Shown: one piece after another, positions 59,341-64,000 of the stretch
How positions within the stretch are numbered: position 1 is the stretch's first letter
Layout: the number at the start of each line of letters is the position of its first letter
Assembly: GCA_965197665.1 (NCBI GenBank)
Contig: CBDANO010000005.1
Location: 186,001 to 250,000, forward strand
DNA: 64,000 bases
Source: CBDANO01 sp965197665
Lineage (GTDB): Bacteria; Chloroflexota; Dehalococcoidia; Lucifugimonadales; UBA3495
Reading direction: 5' to 3'
Program-made: the position numbers and the translations under genes
The notes under the pieces: model-generated
Databases searched by the model: none
The model's input: the letters and a program-made list of their open reading frames with translations, nothing else
Told to the model about the DNA's origin: nothing

Positions 59341-61023
59341 TTACGTAGGCCTTACGGCGGCCTGCCGGCGTGCGATGGCGGCCTCGGCCCGGGGGCTGAT
59401 GGCTCGTTGCACCATCACGTTGACCAAAGCGGGGCGCTCCGCTTCGAAAGCCCGTTGAATGGCGGGTTTCAAGTCCTCGGGTCTTTCGACGAACTCGCCG
59501 TAGCCCCCCAGTCCTTGGACCACTTGGTCGTAGCGGGACGGCAGCAGGTCGGTGGCCACCGGGCGGCCGTACCAACTCAACTGGATCTGCCGGTCAATGC
59601 CCCACGCCGCGTCGTTGCCCATAACCGCCACAATATTCAGGCCGTGGCGCACCGCGGTATCGAACTCCATACCGTTGAAGCCGAATCCCCCGTCCCCGGT
59701 GCACATGATCACCCGGGAATCCGGGTAGGCCAATTTGGCGGTGAGGGCCGTCGGCAGCGCCGACCCCAACATTCCCAGAGAAGACACGTAATGCCACCGC
59801 CCCGGCATTTGCGCCGGGAGGAACGAGCGCCCGAAGTGGCAGAAATCGCCCCCGTCGAAGACCAAGCAATCGTCGGGCCGGAGGAGGGACTCGATAGTCT
59901 TGTGGACGTACATCGCGTGCATCGGCGTTTCGGGAATCGCCAGCCCTTCCGCCCATTCCCCTTGGGCCGCCCGGACCGCTCGAAGCTCCTCGACCCAGGG
60001 TCGTTCTTCCCACTTGTGGGCCGCGGCTTCATGGGTCAATTGCTCCAGCACACTGGTGACGTCCCCCACGATCCCTACCGCCGCTCCCCGGTTGCGGCCG
60101 ATTTCGGAACCGGAAGGGTCCACCTGAATAATTCTCGCGTCGGCGGCGACGCTTGGGGGCCGGCAGAAGCCGATACCGTAATCTTGCTTCCGGCCCAAGA
60201 GCAGCACCAAGTCGGCGTCGGCCAGCTTCTTGGCCGCCCAGTTCAAAGCCCGTTCGAAAAATCCGAATGCCTGGGCATGGCTGTCAGGGATGAGGCCCCG
60301 AGCTTGGCCTTCCGTCAGGACGGGAACACGGGCGGTTTCCACGAACTGCCGCAGCCACTCGCCGGTTTGGCCGTAGGCCGCGGCGTCACCGGCAATGACC
60401 ATGGGGCGTTGGGACTGCCGCAGCAAGGCTATGGCTTGGCGCACCAACTCGGGCTGGGCTTGGGCGGTTTCGCTAACCCGGTACTCTCCTGGGTCGTAGA
60501 ATACTACCTCGTGCTCCTCCAATTCCTGCTCTTGCACGTCGATGGGGATAGTGAGGTGCACCGGTCCCCGCCGGCCGCTGTAGGCAAGGCGCACCGCGTG
60601 AGCAATAGAGTCGGGAATGCGGCGAGGGTCGTGGACCATGAACGAGCCTTTGGTGACTGGGGCCGCCATGCCGACTTGGTCTATTTCTTGCATGGCCCCA
60701 CGGCCCAGTTCCGAAAGCTCCGCACTGCCGGCGATGGACAAGAGAGGCGCTTCGGTATGAAGGGCGTTGGCCAAGCCGGGGACCGCGTTGGCCAAGCCGG
60801 GCGTGGTGTACATACACACTCCCAGCCCGCCGGTAATTCGGGTCCAAGCGTCCGCCATGTGGACCGCGGCCTGCTCATGCCGGGTGTCGATGAATTTGAA
60901 GCCAGAGTCCGACATTACGTCCATGACCGGCAGGATGTGGTCCCCGGCCAGGGTGAAGACGTTGGTGACGCCTTCCAGTTTTAGGGCTTTGCTAATCAGG
61001 TGGCTGCCGGTTACTCGGGCCAT
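59341..61023 (-). CDS. ThDP-dependent acetolactate synthase/decarboxylase-like enzyme
   Basis: 560-residue thiamine-diphosphate enzyme with three domains. ThDP-activating Glu in TRHEQAAVHMADAWTRITGG; central Rossmann-like domain; and the Mg/ThDP motif GDGGFGFNGMEF...GNDAAWG near residue 425. It resembles the acetolactate synthase-benzoylformate decarboxylase-oxalyl-CoA decarboxylase group; no regulatory subunit (ilvN) or FAD-region is evident, so branched-chain synthesis is not supported. AGGAGA precedes the ATG. The gene lies next to the IS copy B region but is intact. Confidence 0.9.
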   Translation of the reverse strand: MARVTGSHLISKALKLEGVTNVFTLAGDHILPVMDVMSDSGFKFIDTRHEQAAVHMADAWTRITGGLGVCMYTTPGLANAVPGLANALHTEAPLLSIAGSAELSELGRGAMQEIDQVGMAAPVTKGSFMVHDPRRIPDSIAHAVRLAYSGRRGPVHLTIPIDVQEQELEEHEVVFYDPGEYRVSETAQAQPELVRQAIALLRQSQRPMVIAGDAAAYGQTGEWLRQFVETARVPVLTEGQARGLIPDSHAQAFGFFERALNWAAKKLADADLVLLLGRKQDYGIGFCRPPSVAADARIIQVDPSGSEIGRNRGAAVGIVGDVTSVLEQLTHEAAAHKWEERPWVEELRAVRAAQGEWAEGLAIPETPMHAMYVHKTIESLLRPDDCLVFDGGDFCHFGRSFLPAQMPGRWHYVSSLGMLGSALPTALTAKLAYPDSRVIMCTGDGGFGFNGMEFDTAVRHGLNIVAVMGNDAAWGIDRQIQLSWYGRPVATDLLPSRYDQVVQGLGGYGEFVERPEDLKPAIQRAFEAERPALVNVMVQRAISPRAEAAIARRQAAVRPT

Positions 61024-61204
61024 GGTGTCTCCTACGGAAGGCTACATTCATTAGACGCCTCATTAGACGCCGTTGGCAGAGCATTATGGGTACGGTCTTT
61101 GGCACCGTCAAGGTAAATTGGATGAGGCGGCGGTAAGCCCGCGCTGCCGTGCCCACTAGGGGAAGGTGAGTCAGTCTTACAGAGAGGGATCAACCTCAAA
61201 AGAG

Positions 61205-61230
61205 TAAGGCCCCGTCAACGCGGGGCCTTA
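61205..61230 (-). terminator. Terminator after the IscA-like gene
   Basis: TAAGGCCCCG (61205-61214) and its exact complement (61221-61230) enclose a 6-nt loop; on the minus strand TTTT follows within five bases. It lies 31 nt after the IscA-like stop codon, so termination of that gene is the likely role. Confidence 0.8.
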
Positions 61231-61261
61231 GCGAATCGCTCGGTGGGTCCTCGGCCAGGGG

Positions 61262-61621
61262 TTAATGGCTGCCGCAGCCGCCTCCTCCGCAGCCGCCGGC
61301 GCCGCAACCGCAGCCGCTGCCACAGCCTCCCGCGCTGGCGAACATGGGGTTGTTGATGACGAAGCCGACCTGTCCGCCAAAATTCTCGACGTAATCTATG
61401 GTGGCTTCCTCCAAGAAGGGAGCGCTGTCTGAGTCCATCAAGAACTGGACGCCTTCCACATCCACTACCATGTCGTCATTCTGGGACTCTTTTTCCATGG
61501 TCAGCATGTACTGGAGCCCGCCGGAGTCGGCCGGCATCGCAACAACACGGAGAGAGCCTTCTTCGCCTTGCTCCACCATGACCTCTTTCAGCTTTTCTAT
61601 GGCCAACGACGTAATTTCCAT
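61262..61621 (-). CDS. IscA/HesB-like Fe-S accessory protein, variant
   Basis: 119 residues. GLQYMLTMEKESQNDDMVVDVEGVQFLMDSDS matches the A-type carrier fold, and the C-terminus is a Cys/Gly-rich tail (GCGSGCGCGAGGCGGGGC) longer than the normal CGCG end. The first conserved Cys of A-type carriers (in GGCSG) is replaced: here the segment reads ADSGG. So classic two-site cluster binding is doubtful, though the tail offers six cysteines. Ribosome binding site is weak. It is followed by a good terminator. Confidence 0.85.
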   Translation of the reverse strand: MEITSLAIEKLKEVMVEQGEEGSLRVVAMPADSGGLQYMLTMEKESQNDDMVVDVEGVQFLMDSDSAPFLEEATIDYVENFGGQVGFVINNPMFASAGGCGSGCGCGAGGCGGGGCGSH

Positions 61622-62001
61622 CTGCTTAAGAACACGCTCCTTGAAATTTAGCTAACCCCAGACGTTCGCACGACGTACTCGTAGGCTCACGCTAACATAT
61701 TGCCATTAAAAGGTCAATGTCAGCCGAAGCCGAACTGCTCGATTTTCTACTCGCCGGCGGCGGGCCAATCTCAACCCTTGCTTCGAACTAAGAACCCCCG
61801 CCTAACGGGGGGAACGCCTCTTCTTTCCGGAGGAATCGCCCACGGCCCGCTGCGGCGGGCCGCGCATGGGGATGAAAATCGCCTGTTTTCATAGCTATGT
61901 CAAGGGACGGTTGACAACCTGGGAAACGGTTTCCTAACCTCAGTATCAACAAATCACGCGGGACCAACAAGTTAAAGGGGCGCGCCGGCGCCCAATTCTC
62001 A
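61622..62001. other. Control-like region upstream of the phage head genes
   Basis: No gene supported. Around 61909-61919 GGTTGACAACC and 61922-61934 (GGAAAC-G-GTTTCC) are two adjacent palindromes, like operator half-site pairs; TTGACA (61911) lies in the first. CGGCCCGC (61843-61850) pairs with GCGGGCCG (61855-61862) as another hairpin. The region could bind a repressor of the downstream protease-capsid genes. Confidence 0.45.
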
Positions 62002-62041
62002 GAGGGACCGACCCTCCTCGGGGTCGGTCCCTCCATTTTTT
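62002..62041 (+). terminator. Strong intrinsic terminator before the protease gene
   Basis: A 13-bp perfect stem (62002-62014 with 62021-62033), loop TCCTCG, then CA and six T. It is 48 nt upstream of the protease start, so it either ends a short upstream plus-strand transcript or acts as an attenuator for the head genes. Confidence 0.9.
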
Positions 62042-62089
62042 GAACGGCCAACCCCTCGAAACACCCACCCCTTGGACGGAGATGAGATA

Positions 62090-62890
62090 TTGGCAAACCG
62101 AGCCGACCTGTCTTGGGAACGAGAGCGCCTTCTGGAGGCATTGAACGCATTCCACCGGGGGGTGGGCGACGCGCCCTTGCTGCATAAGTGGCACGGAGCG
62201 GATAGCCCGGCGGCGGACGGCGAAGGAAATCAGCCGATGGCCTTCGTACTCTCCACCGACGACGTGGACCGTCACGGCGACGTCATAGCGGCCGATGGTT
62301 GGAAACTGGACTCCTATCGCCGGAACCCGGTCTTCTTGTGGGCCCACGATTACGCCCGCCCGGTCATCGGACGCGCGGTGGACACCTGGACAGAACCCCA
62401 CCGCTTGATGGCCCGAATGGAGTTCGCTCCTACACAGTTCGCCCGGGAGATCGCGTCCCTGTACCGCGCCGGCTATCAACGCGGCACATCCGTGGGGTTC
62501 AAGCCCTTGAAATATGAAGAGCGCAGACACGAAAAGACCGGCGCGTTCTTGGGCATTCGATTCTTGGAGCAAGAGTTGTTGGAAGCCAGCGCGGTGCCGG
62601 TCCCGGCCAACCGGAACGCCCTGAGGCGGGCGGTGGACCAAGCGCCTTGGGCGGCTGAATATCTACGCCGCGCTCTCCCCCCGGAGATAGCCCAAAGCGC
62701 CGCCGCCGCGAGTGCTGCGGAGGCCTTGGAAGGGGGTTGGCCCGAGGTCTCTTCGCGCATCGACGACCTGAAAAAGTTGGCCGAAGAACTCGCCCGAACT
62801 ATGGCCGGAGTGGAGGCCGGCGGAGCCTTTGCCCCCGGCAGGCCGACGGTGGAGGAGTTGCTTGGCGAGTTGAAAGCGCTTCACCTCTAG
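62090..62890 (+). CDS. HK97-family prohead protease
   Basis: About 266-residue U35 maturation protease. FVLSTDDVDRHGDVIAADGW, FLWAHDYARPVIGRA with the catalytic His and GYQRGTSVGFKPL with the catalytic Ser are all present. The C-terminal part is helical and probably a scaffold (delta) domain. I place the start at TTG 62090 (GGAG 8 nt upstream); an in-frame TTG at 62072 lacks a site. It is 63 nt before the capsid gene, as in HK97-type modules. Confidence 0.92.
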   Translation: MANRADLSWERERLLEALNAFHRGVGDAPLLHKWHGADSPAADGEGNQPMAFVLSTDDVDRHGDVIAADGWKLDSYRRNPVFLWAHDYARPVIGRAVDTWTEPHRLMARMEFAPTQFAREIASLYRAGYQRGTSVGFKPLKYEERRHEKTGAFLGIRFLEQELLEASAVPVPANRNALRRAVDQAPWAAEYLRRALPPEIAQSAAAASAAEALEGGWPEVSSRIDDLKKLAEELARTMAGVEAGGAFAPGRPTVEELLGELKALHL

Positions 62891-62953
62891 GACGGGGAAC
62901 GGGAGAGTCTACTTTAGGAGAATCCGAGCTAATTCAACATGGAGGAGAGTCAA

Positions 62954-64000
62954 ATGACCATAGGAGCACACGACTTGGAGTTGATCAAGCGGGAGATGGC
63001 CGGCATCCGCGACTATTACCAGTCGCGGATGGACGAAGAATTGCCGCCGCTCAAGGAGGAGATGAACCGCATTGCCGCCCAGTTGGGGCGTATCCAGGAA
63101 ACCTGGCGCGAGGGAGAGAAGCGGTCTATGTTGGCTAAATACACTGGGGGCGACCGCACCCGGGTGCCCTATGGAAAATACAACGGCCTGGACCCGCTGG
63201 ATTTGGCCTGCGTCCGCAGTCTGCTAACCGCTCAACTTCGCGAACCGGCCGGCCTCAGCCCCAGGATGCTGGAGGACTGGCAGGTCAACCTGAAAGCGGC
63301 CATGGACTCCACTACCGCGGGCGCCGGCAGCGAGTTGGTGGACACTCAGGAAGCCAGGGCCCTCTGGGACGACGTCAATCTGGAAACTGCCGTGGCGCCC
63401 CTGTTCAATACGATTCAGATGCCCAGCAACCCTTTCCAAATACCCCTACAGCTAGGGGACGTGAACTGGCACCCGGGCACCGAAAACGTATCCGCCAAGG
63501 CCTCGGCTCTGGCCACGGCTCGTCAGACCCTCACGGCCTATGAGTTGGTGGCCGAAGTGCCGTGGTCTTACGATCTGGACGAAGACTCGGTCATCGCCAT
63601 GATGGAGGAGTTGCGGCGCGGGTTGCTGCGCAACGCCAGGGAAGTAATTGACGACGTCATCCTCAACGGCGACACGACTACCACCAACAACATCAACGCC
63701 GACGGCGCCACTATCTCGACGACGGACGCGGGCAAAGGCCACTGGCTGCTGGGGTTCGACGGGCTGCTCCACTTGCCCTTGGTGGACAACTCCGGCCAAG
63801 CCAACAACCACGCGGCGGCGGTTTCCGATGACATGTTCAACGAGATCCGGGCCAAGCTGGGCAGGTACGGCGTCCGTCCATCGGAGGTCGTCTACTTGAC
63901 CGACGTCAACACCTTCATACGCTCCCTCAGCGTACCTAACTTCCGGACCCTGGACAAGTTCGGCCCTCAAGCCACGGTGCTCACCGGCCAGTTGGGGGCC
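62954..64000 (+). CDS. HK97-type phage major capsid protein (partial)
   Basis: Start ATG 62954 with GGAGGAG upstream; the gene runs off the right edge after 349 codons. First ~100 residues include a charged helical scaffold-like region (DYYQSRMDEELPPLKEEMNR), then the capsid core: DDVNLETAVAPLFNTIQMPS, ALATARQTLTAYELVAEVPW, SVIAMMEELRRGLLRNAREV, and LTDVNTFIRSLSVPNFRTLD, as in HK97 gp5-type shell proteins. The upstream protease should cut the scaffold. Confidence 0.92.
   Translation, partial: MTIGAHDLELIKREMAGIRDYYQSRMDEELPPLKEEMNRIAAQLGRIQETWREGEKRSMLAKYTGGDRTRVPYGKYNGLDPLDLACVRSLLTAQLREPAGLSPRMLEDWQVNLKAAMDSTTAGAGSELVDTQEARALWDDVNLETAVAPLFNTIQMPSNPFQIPLQLGDVNWHPGTENVSAKASALATARQTLTAYELVAEVPWSYDLDEDSVIAMMEELRRGLLRNAREVIDDVILNGDTTTTNNINADGATISTTDAGKGHWLLGFDGLLHLPLVDNSGQANNHAAAVSDDMFNEIRAKLGRYGVRPSEVVYLTDVNTFIRSLSVPNFRTLDKFGPQATVLTGQLGA

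Noticed and set aside
1..64000. tRNA or rRNA genes
   Set aside because: No T-loop-like GTTCGA/AATC context with a matching acceptor stem and no rRNA-like stretch was recognised by eye; a dedicated scan would settle it.

Overview
The window is a high-GC, densely packed bacterial chromosome segment. Its mix of genes (three luciferase-like flavin monooxygenases, tandem copper amine oxidases, an Asp23/AmaP envelope operon, archease-RtcB, a complete preQ0/preQ1 set, many small-molecule catabolic enzymes) suggests a Chloroflexota lineage, perhaps Dehalococcoidia/SAR202-like. That placement is inferred from gene content, not from a marker-gene tree. No rRNA, tRNA or CRISPR array was recognised.

Layout. 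0-2 kb: a DUF503 (YlxP-like) gene, a strong hairpin, a 36-bp tandem repeat, a short hypothetical gene, and a SelW/Rdx-like gene on the minus strand that makes sense only if an in-frame UGA is read as selenocysteine; a 49-bp tandem repeat array then separates it from divergent genes. 2-13 kb: two tandem copper amine oxidases, a zinc-ribbon protein, a membrane Fe-S oxidoreductase, a flavin monooxygenase, an FAH-family enzyme, an M16 protease and a metallo-hydrolase. 13-16 kb: a lower-GC island with a vapBC module whose toxin is cut by an IS3-type element, plus an orphan DNA methyltransferase. 16-31 kb: uvrA and a run of catabolic enzymes. 31-38 kb: the Asp23-AmaP operon, cupin, flavin monooxygenase, archease-rtcB and a polysaccharide deacetylase. 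38-49 kb: an S9 peptidase, then phage-type portal and terminase genes on the minus strand, an MFS transporter, an alcohol dehydrogenase, a protein with a primase-tail-like C-terminus, and MmgE/PrpD. 49-54 kb: queF-queD-queC-queE, RidA, and a cobalamin-binding-type protein interrupted by one UGA exactly where the family has the second Cys of a CxxC. 54-61 kb: Lon-N, HNH, gamma-glutamyltransferase, the second inverted IS copy inside a broken gene, a ThDP enzyme and an IscA-like protein. 62-64 kb: an HK97-type prohead protease and major capsid protein, the latter running off the window.

The most notable signals are the two UGA-containing genes, both placing UGA as the last position of a CxxU motif and both followed by hairpins at a distance that suits bacterial SECIS elements. 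This predicts SelA/SelB/SelC elsewhere in the genome. Second is the HK97 head gene set split between two loci 19 kb apart on opposite strands, with two inverted IS copies that could have mediated inversion. Third are compact regulatory candidates: a 15-codon leader ORF coupled to amaP, an inverted repeat covering the queF start codon, and several long, perfect intergenic hairpins.
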